Shown here: piece by piece, positions 44,742 to 54,625 of the stretch | Numbering within the stretch: the stretch's first letter is position 1 | How the letters are laid out: every line of letters begins with the position of its first letter | Source of the DNA: Paramacrobiotus metropolitanus | Taxonomy: Eukaryota; Tardigrada; Eutardigrada; Parachela; Macrobiotidae | Assembly (NCBI RefSeq): GCF_019649055.1 | Contig: NW_026570289.1 | Coordinates: 496,001-560,000 of the forward strand | Length of the DNA: 64,000 bases | Direction: 5' to 3' | Notes under the pieces: model-generated | Told to the model about the DNA's origin: nothing | The model's input: only the letters and a program-made list of their open reading frames with translations | The model's database searches: none | Program-made: the position numbers and the translations under genes

Positions 44742-45260
44742 CCAGGAACGTCATTGAATTTACAAATAATTCTGTCTTTTCAGGGTTAATGGTCCAGCCG
44801 CATTCCTGGAGCCTCAGAAAAAGCTCCTGTAAATCCCGCATATGATCTGCCAGGTTTTACTGAAGGCAATAATGTCATCAATAAAAACCAACACGTTCCT
44901 CCATTTCATATTTGCGAGCGTCAAGTCCATGGCGCGCTGGAAAGCAGAAGGCGCGTCCTTCATCCCAAAAGGTAAGACTTTATATTGAAATGTGAATTCT
45001 TCGCCCACCATTGTTGTTTTACACCGGTCTTCTGGTTTGATTTTTATTTGCCAAAATCCGCTCTTTAAATCAATTTTGCTAAAGACCGTAGCTTTATCCA
45101 ACGCGTTCAAAATGTCGTCAACTCTGGGAAGCGGGTAACTACTGCCCATTAATCGTTCATTTTACTTACGAAAGTCCACGGTTAAACGCCGGGATTTATC
45201 TTTCTTTTTAACGATGCATATAGGACTTCCCCAAGCCGAATTTGTTGGCTCGATTATACC
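44742..45260 (-). CDS. Reverse transcriptase core, with one TAA and frameshifts
   Basis: RT blocks on the minus strand: SAWGSPICIVKKKD, LTVDFRK then TAA at 45162-45164, YPLPRVDDIL, KIDLKSGFWQI, FQYKVLPFGMKDAPSAFQRAMD and the catalytic VFIDDIIAFS (FIDD, the Gypsy Y/FxDD site). A frame change follows the catalytic box near 44845 and another precedes the core near 45250 in an A-run. The thumb-end NPEKTELFVNSMTFL runs into the inversion breakpoint at about 44742. As assembled it cannot give one continuous enzyme. Confidence 0.85.
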
Positions 45261-46093
45261 GTTTTATTCATTTCCTGTGTTTTAGCCTGGAGCCATTTTC
45301 GATCTTCAAAGGATGTTCGATACGGAGGAGTTCTAACCGGCAAACTTGTGCCAGTATCAACTGAGTGCTCATATATGGTACAGCATCCCACCGGACGCGC
45401 TTTAGTTGGTAACACTGATTTCGCCTGGTAAAATATAGCTTTTAATTCATCCTTACTCGGACAAATGTCTCCAACTTTAATTTTCGCAAAGGTTTCTTCC
45501 GTTTGAGGATCAACAGCGCTGACGGCGGGTGGCGGCAACTGCATAGCCGCACATTTGTTAATTTTCTCCGGTGCCGGGACACCTTCCTCCTCACTGGGAA
45601 CGCCACCGATGGCTTCTTGACAATTCTCCTGGAACTCCGGAGAGTCCATCTGATAGACCGCATCGACAAGCGCAACTTCTCCGCGGTTAGTCTCTTCATT
45701 TAGAACCAAAGGTTTATCCGAAACATTAACCACACAAACTCTGCAATTACCGTACTCATTCAGTGTTAAAACGCCGTCCAACAGTACTGCATTTTTATTT
45801 GATTCAGGAATTTTCCCTTCATAGAGAAACGGCTGAGTATATAAATACTCATCCTGGAACTCCATGAATTGCTCATCGGACATAGACGTCGTAGCGCGAA
45901 TAATTCCCTGCGAATGGGGCTGAATTATGACCGGTGAAGCTGGAAACAGTTCCATTTTAAAACAATCGATCGGACCGGGTTCTGGTTCAAAACGGTAAAT
46001 ATCATATTCGACCGGATTGACTTCAACCTGTGCTTGCGCCTGTTTCAGATGGGCGTCCCTGTACGCCAACTCGATGACATCTTTCCCGTACAC
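45254..46093 (-). CDS. Pol linker and RT N-terminus
   Basis: A 279-codon frame overlapping the Gag-PR frame by 71 nt in another phase; coherent sequence switches near a GGGAAAG stretch at about 46075-46085, so a +1-type shift or a one-base error links them. It contains a beta-rich region (IIQPHSQGIIRATTS, CRVCVVNVSDKPL), a Pro/Glu-rich linker and the start of RT (YEHSVDTGTSLPVRTPPYRTS). It ends at a stop just before the RT palm. Confidence 0.7.
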   Translation of the reverse strand: MYGKDVIELAYRDAHLKQAQAQVEVNPVEYDIYRFEPEPGPIDCFKMELFPASPVIIQPHSQGIIRATTSMSDEQFMEFQDEYLYTQPFLYEGKIPESNKNAVLLDGVLTLNEYGNCRVCVVNVSDKPLVLNEETNRGEVALVDAVYQMDSPEFQENCQEAIGGVPSEEEGVPAPEKINKCAAMQLPPPAVSAVDPQTEETFAKIKVGDICPSKDELKAIFYQAKSVLPTKARPVGCCTIYEHSVDTGTSLPVRTPPYRTSFEDRKWLQAKTQEMNKTV

Positions 46094-49000
46094 GCATGCT
46101 GGGATTCACGAACGTCCTGAGACCGTTTCGGTAAATTTTAGCCACCTGTGACTGTTGGACGGGGGCCTGCTGCACCGTTTCAGCTGACATCTGGCTTGCA
46201 GCCTCACGCTCTGCGTATTCCCGCCGAATTCTGCGGCTGTAACTGGATTTTTTACGCCTGGGCGAACTCCTTCCCGAACTTTCCGGTGACAATTCATAGT
46301 TTTCCACGGTGGGTTGTGCTGGATTAACAGCTGCAGATTCGCTCAATGCTTTTTGTTTCTGAATTTCATTCCAGATTTCCCACTGTTCATTAATGTTAAC
46401 ATTTTTAGCTAAGTCATATGCCACTTTGGCCTGTTCTGACGTAAACTCCAAACACTCCTTCTGCGGTGAGTTATTAATTATTTGGGAGTTAATTTCCCTT
46501 TGCTTCTCCGCCTGTTTATCTTCGTAGGAGACCGGACACGAGCCGATACTGATTGGCTGCATACCGTCTGCGGGAATAAAGCTACCATTTACGAATTCTC
46601 CTGCCGGAGCTGGATTATCGACGGAAAAGGTAACTTTGCGTTTTCCTGACGCTTTCTGTGCGTGTAACTGCTCGGTACGCTTCAAAGTTTCAAAATGCCG
46701 ACGATCATTTATTGAATTTCGACATACGTCACAATTCTTTTCATACCGTTCAATTTCAATTATACAATCCGGCCAGTAAAATAGCTTTACCAAATACGGA
46801 TATAATTTTTCATGCCGGCCATACGCTTGCTTATGAATTAAAATTTCGTGAAAGCAGGCTATCAGCTTTTGTCGCCATTGGTGCGGCACGTAAATCCTCG
46901 GGCACGCGCCGCTGTGATCGGGCACTCTGCATAGAATTCCTTCGCAGATTATGAACCGATTTATTTCGTACTTAGTAAAATTCGTATTAGCATGCGACGG
47001 CTTTTTGTACATCTTGTACCACATCCGGCTATCAACACACTGCTGTTGAGTTTCGCGCCAAAACTGCGGATTACGAAATCTTTTCTCTGTAGGGAATAGC
47101 TGCTTATCCTGTGGCCTGTCCATCGGCGTCATCCACTTTTTCAACTCTGGATTGCGTGCCATGTAAGACGGATAATCGTGGACGTCATCGACTTCTCTGC
47201 GGTCGCGCTCAACAGGTATAACATTTAACAGCTTATTATCCATGCTAAGACATTCGACAACCTTCACTGATTTCTCTAAAACGCCCATGTAGAGATACTT
47301 TGCCGCAGGATGTTGCTTCAATACTGCGTCCACTGACGAAATTTGAATTGGAAGTTGCAGGGAGTCTTCACCCCCACGAACTTGACTGGAGCCAGAATTA
47401 GGCACAGGACTGACCGATGCCGAAGACGAGGTACTCGAACTGCTTGCCGGAGACGGCTGCACAACTTTTTCCTTTTTAATTGGCGGCTGAAAGGACGCCT
47501 GTTCTCTCCCCCGCGAACTTGACTGCATACTATTCACAATTAATTCACCGCCTCCCCCACGAACTTGACTTGGTTCTGGGTTTTTCTCTACTTTGATTTC
47601 CTTTTTGATTGCAGGGCGAACAGGTTCATCCGCGATGGAAGCTGCTCTCGGGAGATATTGACGAATCATCTCCTGTACTACACTACGCACAAACTCTTCA
47701 TCACGCTGGTCGGATCCCTTTTTATTCGGTGCCGCCTGCACGGGCACAATTTCTTTAACTTCCGTTCTTGCTGGAGCATCAGCCACTTTAATCGCTGGTG
47801 GCGGTGCGACTGGACGCGGCCACTCCTGCTTGGCTTTTTGTAAGTGTAAAATACAAATTTCCGGATCTGCTTTTGCTAAAATTAAATGAGCCGACTCATA
47901 AAGCACAAATTTTGCTTCTTTAGCGACACCGATGCGCTCTGTTAACATCAACGCTGGAATCGACGGGGACGGCTTAACTCCCGCAGGAATTAACGGGTCA
48001 AAATCGTGTGAGCGGATGACATCCGACATCAGGTGAGTTTCACGACGAAAGAATGCCGGAGCATTAGGCTGTCTGCGCGAGAGGCGCCAAGTCATAGTAT
48101 TCATATCTAAAATAAAAGGCTTTGTAGCTAAAAAGTCCAAACCTAAAACAACGTGGTCCCTATCAAAAGTGGAGCTCACAAGCACCGCGTGTTCGAAGGC
48201 CATCCCAAATTCATGGATGGTGACCACCACAGACAACGGCTCAATTAACTGTCTTCCCTGGTACGCCGTATGGACGACTCTGCCCTTAATGTGATCGGGG
48301 CACCGGTGAATATTCAACTTTAAATCATTCGCCATTTTGAGGGACATAACGGAAATGCTAGAACCGGTATCCAGCATAGTCTTCACTTTCTGATAGTTGA
48401 TATCAATTACGGAGTACCATGCCTGGGCGTCAAGCGTCGGCAACAAACACACATGATCCGCTAGAGGATACTGCGAAAAGTCCTGGACTTCCATTTTATT
48501 ACACTGCGGCGTCGGAGAAGACAAACCAGCAGGTAAGTCCAACTCCATCATGTTTATTTGTTGCTGCGGGTTGTTATATCGAGCCAATAATTCAGCAGAC
48601 GGCTCGTACTGTCGGGGAAGTACAAACTGATTCGTGCAACCTGCAGCCGGATGAAGGCCATGACAGCGGAAGCAAATTTCAACTCCGCGATTAGTGCGCC
48701 ATTTGTCTTTTAAAATATTACGCTCATCAAACGGAAGCTGGCTAGTAGCCTGCTGATTTTGTCGGTAATTCTGATTTTGATTCTGCTGGCGATTATTGTT
48801 GTTATTATAACCACCGCGTCCGCGATAATTATTATTGTTATTCCGGTAATTCCCACGATTGTTGCCACCATTATAATTGTTATTATTCGCAGGGCCATCC
48901 TGTTGGTACTGCGGATCAAAGTTCTGTACCGGTTGCTGGAACTGCGGTTGCATAACCGGCATCATCGGATTCATCATCTGCATAGGAACAGGCATCGCAG

Positions 49001-51479
49001 CCTGCATGGGAATAGGCTGTGGAAAGGTCTGCGCAAATTGCACCGGTTGCTGTTCAACGAATTGCGGTTGATGGTACACCCGAACTGGGACAAATTGCGG
49101 CTGGGGTACATTCAGGACAGGTTGAACAGGAGCTGATGGATTCTGCGGCTGCGGAATCACCGTTTCCGTGTACGAACGGGAATATCCACCGCGATTGTTC
49201 CCGAAATTTCCTCTGCCTCCCCGGTTCGAATAATAATTTCCTCTCTGAGACGAGCCACCGCGGCCGCCTCGACTTTCATAATTCGAATTATTATTATTGC
49301 CAGCGCTTCTGGGTTCAGCAGGAGCATTTCTCTGAGTTGATTCAGGTGTCTTCTTATCTTTATTCATACGTTTCCATAATTTTTCGCACTCCTGTAACTT
49401 CTTTTCAAATTCCACATAATTTTTGGGCGCTGCATTATAGATTTCACGGAACCAGGCTGGTCGATGATCTTGCACGCCATCGAAAAGTGCTTCAACTTGC
49501 TCTTCGTCGGATATTTTTAACTCTTCAAACCATGGAAGAAAACTATCCAGGTAGGCGCGAACTGGTTCATAGAATTCTAATTTGCGATTATTCATTTTCC
49601 GACGAATATCGGCTTTAGAAAGAGAGCCGTTAAAATGCTCTACAATAGCCGGCTTAAAGAAATCTGACCACGATTTGCCTTTATTGTCTTTCCAGAATTT
49701 TTCGAACCATTGAAAAGACGGCCCGGTGAATGCACCAATTACTCTGCGACATGTTGTTTCGTCATTCCAGTTATTCGTGGCTCTGCATTGTTCAACGTTC
49801 ATGAGCCATCTTTGAATTTTTTCCGGGTGAGCATCATCAAAGGCAAGTAATTTCATGCCTCCCACTGTTTTATCACTGTCTTTTTCCGAAAATTTCGCTA
49901 ATAGTTCAACAACACTTTCCTGTGTAAGCGTAGTTCTATCCGAAATTTGAGTCTGTTTAATCAGCCATTCCTCCAGCTGAGGATTTCTGGAAGCAGATTC
50001 ATTACTGGTTGTGCTGCTAGGGCGACGGTGTTCATCCTCCATCAGGGCATCATCCATCAGTTCGTTCTCAGTGTCAGAACTATCCCTGTTTTCAGTTCCG
50101 CGCATCTGGCGACCAGCGTCGTCAGATATTCTTCTAAATACCTCTTGGAGTAAATCTATTGGTTTATTTTTCTTTTGCTTAGGTGGCACCGTTTCCCTGG
50201 GAATCTGGCTCTCTGAGGACGAGCGTGGCATGGAGTGAGCCTCCGAAAATTCGACTCGCGATTCCTGTCTAGGCCTCCGCAAGATACCAGCCGGATTACT
50301 GCCAGTAGCTAAAGGCTGATCCACGTAAGACGAGAAATTTTGGGGATTAAATGGTGTAAAAGCAGGAGGACGTAATACGTCTCCTGTTGCTACCGGCGCT
50401 TCCCTTTGAAAGTGTCTCTCACCGCCGCCAAGAGCAGTGTCTGGATTTCGAAACTGGAGAAGCTCCTCGGCCGCCTGTTTAAGATCATCTTCCATTTTGG
50501 TAAGTTGCTCTTGCTTTTCATACCATTGTGCTCTAAGCTGGGTGTTTTCTTCGTACAATCGATTGCATTTGTCCGCTTTCTCATAAGCATCTGCTTGTGC
50601 TTTATTCTTCGCCTGAGTCGCATTCTCACAATTATCACATTTTTTATTATTTTTTAGATCATCTAACTCCTTTTGAGCTTTCTTAACATTTTCCCGTTCA
50701 GTATTCAACAAGCCCTGTAACCTTTCAATTTCTTTTTGGGACAGATCATCTTTTTCCTTGGGAATATGCATCGGGCCGACCGAAGACTTATTGTTAAGCT
50801 GAACTCTCACAAGCGTGAGTTCACGCTGTAGAGAGTCTTCCGCATCTCTAGCCCGCTTCTTTTCATCTTCCAAATCTTTGGTGAGTTTCGTAACCAGGCT
50901 TTGCGCATCCGTTAAATTTTTATTAGCTAATTTGTGCGCGTCTTTCTCAGAATTAAAATCTTTCTGAGCTTTCAGCAGTTTTTGGTTCAAATCGGTTATT
51001 TGTTTCGCTGAATCCGGTGTTGGTTGAGCACTGAGAGCATCAATCGTAGCTTTCGCGTTTGAAAGATCTCTCTGAGCGTTTTCCAACTGTTTTTCCAGAT
51101 TTCGGTTCGTGTCTGTTAAAGTATCGCGTTCATCTTTCATAGCATTAAACGCGACCTCCGCATTTCTATTGGCTTGTCGAAGGTCATGTAGATTAGTATT
51201 CGCAATGCGTATTTCGTTGGCCAACCTATCATTTTCTGTTTGTTCATTTTCAAATTTAATACGCATTTCATTGAAATCGTTTTGGAACCTTAATTTATCA
51301 TTTCGTTCCTCATCGACACGGGCGTCTAAAGACATTTTATTACCCATTTCATCTACTTTTGTTTTTGTAGATGCGATGAGCGTACGAAGGCTCTGAAGCA
51401 ACACCGGCATGGTTTTTCGCGCGATTAATCCCACATCCTGATCTGTTTCAGCTGCTGCAAGTTGCTCATCTACTTCCAT
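46023..51479 (-). CDS. Gag-protease polyprotein with an additional H2C2 module
   Basis: 1818 residues. In order: coiled coil (about 10-345), acidic/Ser-rich linker, Retrotrans_gag-type capsid (about 550-700; IQRWLMNVEQCRA, FKPAIVEHFNGSLSKADIRRKM), RG/N/Q-rich low-complexity region (about 720-920), CCHC zinc knuckle CFRCHGLHPAAGC (about 935-947), aspartic protease MLDTGSSISVMS (Asp about 1037) with VVLGLDFL, a long disordered part, then an H2C2 integrase-type zinc module (about 1520-1595; VPHQWRQKLIACFHEILIHK, LFYWPDCII, CDVC) lying before RT, where none is expected. It overlaps the upstream frame by 10 nt. Confidence 0.85.
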   Translation of the reverse strand: MEVDEQLAAAETDQDVGLIARKTMPVLLQSLRTLIASTKTKVDEMGNKMSLDARVDEERNDKLRFQNDFNEMRIKFENEQTENDRLANEIRIANTNLHDLRQANRNAEVAFNAMKDERDTLTDTNRNLEKQLENAQRDLSNAKATIDALSAQPTPDSAKQITDLNQKLLKAQKDFNSEKDAHKLANKNLTDAQSLVTKLTKDLEDEKKRARDAEDSLQRELTLVRVQLNNKSSVGPMHIPKEKDDLSQKEIERLQGLLNTERENVKKAQKELDDLKNNKKCDNCENATQAKNKAQADAYEKADKCNRLYEENTQLRAQWYEKQEQLTKMEDDLKQAAEELLQFRNPDTALGGGERHFQREAPVATGDVLRPPAFTPFNPQNFSSYVDQPLATGSNPAGILRRPRQESRVEFSEAHSMPRSSSESQIPRETVPPKQKKNKPIDLLQEVFRRISDDAGRQMRGTENRDSSDTENELMDDALMEDEHRRPSSTTSNESASRNPQLEEWLIKQTQISDRTTLTQESVVELLAKFSEKDSDKTVGGMKLLAFDDAHPEKIQRWLMNVEQCRATNNWNDETTCRRVIGAFTGPSFQWFEKFWKDNKGKSWSDFFKPAIVEHFNGSLSKADIRRKMNNRKLEFYEPVRAYLDSFLPWFEELKISDEEQVEALFDGVQDHRPAWFREIYNAAPKNYVEFEKKLQECEKLWKRMNKDKKTPESTQRNAPAEPRSAGNNNNSNYESRGGRGGSSQRGNYYSNRGGRGNFGNNRGGYSRSYTETVIPQPQNPSAPVQPVLNVPQPQFVPVRVYHQPQFVEQQPVQFAQTFPQPIPMQAAMPVPMQMMNPMMPVMQPQFQQPVQNFDPQYQQDGPANNNNYNGGNNRGNYRNNNNNYRGRGGYNNNNNRQQNQNQNYRQNQQATSQLPFDERNILKDKWRTNRGVEICFRCHGLHPAAGCTNQFVLPRQYEPSAELLARYNNPQQQINMMELDLPAGLSSPTPQCNKMEVQDFSQYPLADHVCLLPTLDAQAWYSVIDINYQKVKTMLDTGSSISVMSLKMANDLKLNIHRCPDHIKGRVVHTAYQGRQLIEPLSVVVTIHEFGMAFEHAVLVSSTFDRDHVVLGLDFLATKPFILDMNTMTWRLSRRQPNAPAFFRRETHLMSDVIRSHDFDPLIPAGVKPSPSIPALMLTERIGVAKEAKFVLYESAHLILAKADPEICILHLQKAKQEWPRPVAPPPAIKVADAPARTEVKEIVPVQAAPNKKGSDQRDEEFVRSVVQEMIRQYLPRAASIADEPVRPAIKKEIKVEKNPEPSQVRGGGGELIVNSMQSSSRGREQASFQPPIKKEKVVQPSPASSSSTSSSASVSPVPNSGSSQVRGGEDSLQLPIQISSVDAVLKQHPAAKYLYMGVLEKSVKVVECLSMDNKLLNVIPVERDRREVDDVHDYPSYMARNPELKKWMTPMDRPQDKQLFPTEKRFRNPQFWRETQQQCVDSRMWYKMYKKPSHANTNFTKYEINRFIICEGILCRVPDHSGACPRIYVPHQWRQKLIACFHEILIHKQAYGRHEKLYPYLVKLFYWPDCIIEIERYEKNCDVCRNSINDRRHFETLKRTEQLHAQKASGKRKVTFSVDNPAPAGEFVNGSFIPADGMQPISIGSCPVSYEDKQAEKQREINSQIINNSPQKECLEFTSEQAKVAYDLAKNVNINEQWEIWNEIQKQKALSESAAVNPAQPTVENYELSPESSGRSSPRRKKSSYSRRIRREYAEREAASQMSAETVQQAPVQQSQVAKIYRNGLRTFVNPSMRVRERCHRVGVQGRPSETGASTG

Positions 51480-52249
51480 GGCTTGAGCCAGGAAGTCCTC
51501 ATCGGGTGGTTCAAAATCTTTTCAGACATAAAACTATGTAATTTTAGTTGTGCCGGGTGGAATGTCATTGTTCCACCGCGAATGCTTTTACTTGCTCTTG
51601 TTTCAGATCCCTCGGATATATCCGCTTTATCCGCAGCCGACACTGCTATCAAGTTATTGTCCGACTGGGACGACTGGGGTTCTGTCTGACTCTCAGCCAC
51701 GCTTGGAGTTTCCGATATGGGTTCATCCAATATCGCACCAGACGCCTGGGCTGGATTTTTGTCCTTGGTACCCCGCGTGACTCGCTCATTTGCCGCCTGT
51801 CTTTTGGGAGTTTTTTCCGTCGCCTTAGACGCTGCATGCGCTGCTTGGGCTGCTTGCCTGCGCTTACCCAAATCTTCCATATAACCAGCATGCCATTTGT
51901 ACGCATCCTGAACTGCTTTTGCGAACTGCTCATCAGTGATGTCCAGGTAAGCTTCTGGGATACACTCCTCGTGGTCTACCCACGTCTTATGGTATTTTGG
52001 CTGCTTTGTTTTTGAGTTAATGAACCGCTTAATTTCCTGATATTCCACCCACTCTTTTCCACAGAACGCATCTTGTGCTTCTGGTGGTTCAACATTCAGA
52101 GCTAAATACATTAATGCCAACGGAATTTCTTTAGTTTTAAACCGAAATCGGGTCTGAGCCATTGCTCCTTCATATGCACCAATTATGACCTTATCTTCCG
52201 GTATTTTACGCGGTGGCGGACGAGTCTTTGCGACTGTGCTACCCGACAT
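51470..52249 (-). CDS. N-terminal Gag ORF
   Basis: 259 residues from ATG 52247-52249, the first frame after the leader. It starts Pro/Lys-rich, has a folded-looking part (LALMYLALNVEPPE, KTWVDHEECIPEAYLDITDEQFAKAV) and an Ala/Lys then Ser-rich tail. The Gag-PR frame is coherent upstream of its own ATG back to an AAAA run near 51520, so the two frames probably form one protein joined by a -1 shift or separated by a one-base error. No family is recognised. Confidence 0.65.
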   Translation of the reverse strand: MSGSTVAKTRPPPRKIPEDKVIIGAYEGAMAQTRFRFKTKEIPLALMYLALNVEPPEAQDAFCGKEWVEYQEIKRFINSKTKQPKYHKTWVDHEECIPEAYLDITDEQFAKAVQDAYKWHAGYMEDLGKRRQAAQAAHAASKATEKTPKRQAANERVTRGTKDKNPAQASGAILDEPISETPSVAESQTEPQSSQSDNNLIAVSAADKADISEGSETRASKSIRGGTMTFHPAQLKLHSFMSEKILNHPMRTSWLKPWK

Positions 52250-53023
52250 TCTACTTTTATTTTAAGTTAACCTTTCCGGTTAATTAAAATATTAGTTACA
52301 GCAGCAATTGTGCCACTATTTCCGACAATTGCCGTTATTGCTATTGTGCAATAATAATAATAATCACTTCCCAATCCTCCTTTTAGGTTTGAATTGTTCA
52401 GTGACAGTTTAACAGCAGCCGACCTTTGCGGTTTCGACTGTAAATAATTCCTAAAATTACACTGCTGAACGTTGCGTGCTGCTGTAATTTTAGATTCACA
52501 GGTCAATCACCGTTTGCCGGTGTTTACCTTTTTCACGGTCAACTCTCTCTGGCTGCTGATTCTGGCTACCGCTTGCGGCTTGCCTTTATCAGTCTGCTGG
52601 AGATCGTTATCACACCTGGCCACTGACAGTGGTTCGGTGCTTGCTATCTGCTCTATCTGCAGGCCAGGTACACTGACACTGCAGATTACGCTTTATTCAC
52701 CGCGGTTACTGCTTTGCGCAGACAACCCGGAAATTACCCACACAAATACCGATTAATTACACAGCCGACCTTTAAGGTTTCAACTGTTTAATCCTACGGT
52801 CCAATTTAATTAAACTTAATTTAATTGGCGAGGAAGCTCACCAGTGAGGAAGCTCACATTTGCGAGGAAGCACGCTAAAAATAAATTAACTAGGCCAGAT
52901 CTGGAACGCTGACCTCCTTCGGCGCACCTTTGCGGTTCGACGCCTTTCAAAACGGACCACTTTTACTGTAAATTACTACCAAACTTTCCACCAATAATTA
53001 TCTGTTACATCGGGAAAATTAAA
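52250..53023. other. Leader of the LTR element (5' UTR)
   Basis: About 770 bp between PBS and the first ORF. It has only small frames. CGAGGAAGCTCACC and CGAGGAAGCACGC-like repeats lie near 52828-52875. Confidence 0.5.
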
Positions 53024-53041
53024 AGACACAGGTGGGCGCCA
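53024..53041 (-). promoter_or_regulatory. Primer-binding site
   Basis: Minus-strand TGGCGCCCACCTGTGTC directly follows the 5' LTR, complementary to a tRNA 3' end of type GGGCGCCA. Confidence 0.8.
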
Positions 53042-53615
53042 TGTCGTGTATAAGCGTTCACGCCGTTTAAGGCTCCATGAACAATCTTTACTCTTCCACG
53101 CCTGTAAATGTCAGTCGGTAGGCACTCGTACTCTCAAACTGTAACAGAGGAACTATGGTGGAAATAAGACGGATGATTCAGGAACACGAAAGATCAGGAA
53201 TCCCTCAGGAACGGGCTAACCACAACTTCCGGTCGTAAGTCCTGTGAGGATCGGCAAGAGCTAGGACGATTGTGTCACGAGCAAACCTGTATTCTATGCA
53301 ATAATCCGGGAACGATCATGTACATCAGAAGGAACAAGTATTGCTGTCTCTTTATCCAATTCACATCACAGTTCACAACGCTAGGAAATTGTAATTAGAA
53401 GCAGTCTCAGAAGTCAATCTCAGACTACTGATTCCGATATTAGTGACAACCAAAACTTATATAGACTTCGCGTTATGACATCATATACATCGCTAGTAAA
53501 AGAGAACAACAAATCACAGTAGAGATTGACTAGATTATCCGTTGTGTTGCAGGTGGAAGGCGGACAGTCAGCATCCGTACGTACATCCGGCGTGTGATCC
53601 TACTCCCACACGTCA
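53042..53615 (-). repeat. 5' LTR of the giant retrotransposon
   Basis: 574 bp, the partner of 29389-29962, followed by CTAC at 53616-53619. It holds the promoter. Confidence 0.95.
53456..53463 (-). promoter_or_regulatory. Candidate TATA box in the 5' LTR
   Basis: Minus-strand TATATAAG lies about 150 nt into the LTR and would drive gag-pol transcription. The 3' LTR has the same sequence near 29803-29810. Confidence 0.55.
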
Positions 53616-53619
53616 CTAC

Positions 53620-54076
53620 CACTGAAAATCTTTGGGCGAATGCCAGCGCTTTAACTGAGTGCGGCCTGTGTGGAGGAAATTTTCAGTACAAGCACCCAGA
53701 GTCAGCCTTCCCTGCCAATCTCGACCCAGGACCGTATGCAGTTGGCAGCGCAAGCCGTAGAATCAGGACGAATTCGCAGTATTCGAAAATTTTTTTTTCG
53801 GTGAATTTTTGCGTGCCATGGTAAACCGAAGTGGAGTATTTTGTTATAAGTACTTTGACGCGTATTTGACAAGCCGCTGGATTTTTGTCAGCGCACCAAT
53901 AATTATTTTTGTAAGTATAGTTCATGCATAGTTCATGCATGACGACATTTCGATACTTCGTTTAGAAAACTGCATACTGCTTCCGCATAAATTTTATTTT
54001 CTACACGAATCGAGGCAGGGGAACCATGGGGTACATTGCCCTACGGGGAAAACCCGCCTAATACAGCAAAGACATA
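53620..54076. other. No recognisable gene
   Basis: Host DNA right of the LTR element with only weak short frames. Confidence 0.4.
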
Positions 54077-54623
54077 CTGTATTCGCTCGCACATCTTGAA
54101 CCACAGAGTGTGTGTACGGGAAAAACACGCATTCAATATACACACTCTAACCGGGCAAAATGCACGACTAAGAAATATTGCTCATTTGGTTTCAAGATGA
54201 ACAGTTCTTCTTGTGAATTTATCCAATAAATCAAGACTTTTCATTTAAATGACAGTTCACTCTGGAAAAAAAGGTTCTGTAGCTGAAAGCATTGTCTGTG
54301 GTTCATCGCCATCAAGAATATTGACGCTGAACGTACCCCTCCCCCTCCAGGGGCACCCCAAAAACCACAACAAATCAGTTTGTAACTCGTGCTTACGGCA
54401 AAGCTGTATGTTAATGGCTGCTTTCGAGCATAAACATGGTTAAAAATTCTTAGAGCTCTAACTTTTTTTAATATTCAAGAAGTTCTCCACAGCAGATGTT
54501 ACAAAGACATCAGAAATTTATCAAATCGCGAATCGCGCATTTGGCCCGGTTAGAGTGTGTATATTGAATGCGCGTTTTTCCCGTACACACACTCTGTGGT
54601 TCAAGATGTGCGAGCGAATACAG
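54077..54623. mobile_element. MITE, 547 bp, TA-flanked (Tc1/mariner-like ends)
   Basis: Terminal inverted repeats of about 88 bp start CTGTATTCGCTCGC and are nearly identical (54077-54163 and 54535-54623). Both sides carry TA (54075-54076, 54624-54625). No transposase is seen. Confidence 0.85.
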
Positions 54624-54625
54624 TA

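Larger units (their letters stand above)
29389..53615 (-). mobile_element. Giant LTR retrotransposon, 24,227 bp, Gypsy-like
   Basis: Two 574-bp LTRs begin TG and end CA, differ at only one position that I could see (29392 versus 53045), and are flanked by CTAC (29385-29388 and 53616-53619). Coding is on the minus strand. A PBS beginning TGGCGCCC adjoins the 5' LTR and a short GTGGGGG purine run adjoins the 3' LTR. Gag-PR-RT-RNaseH-INT fills 52249-41662. About 11.5 kb between INT and the 3' LTR holds accessory ORFs and eight tRNA-like units. LTR identity implies a very recent insertion, yet pol has an inverted RNase H segment, frameshifts and in-frame stops. The size is several times the usual 5-7 kb. 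Confidence 0.93.

Noticed and set aside
44124-44789. Independent plus-strand RNase H gene
   Set aside because: Its ends match the RT and INT flanks of the surrounding minus-strand pol, so it is an inverted piece of that pol, not a separate gene.
48759-49136. Plus-strand frame rich in Ile/Val opposite Gag
   Set aside because: It is the antisense shadow of the Asn/Gly-rich low-complexity region of Gag (AAT/ATT codons).
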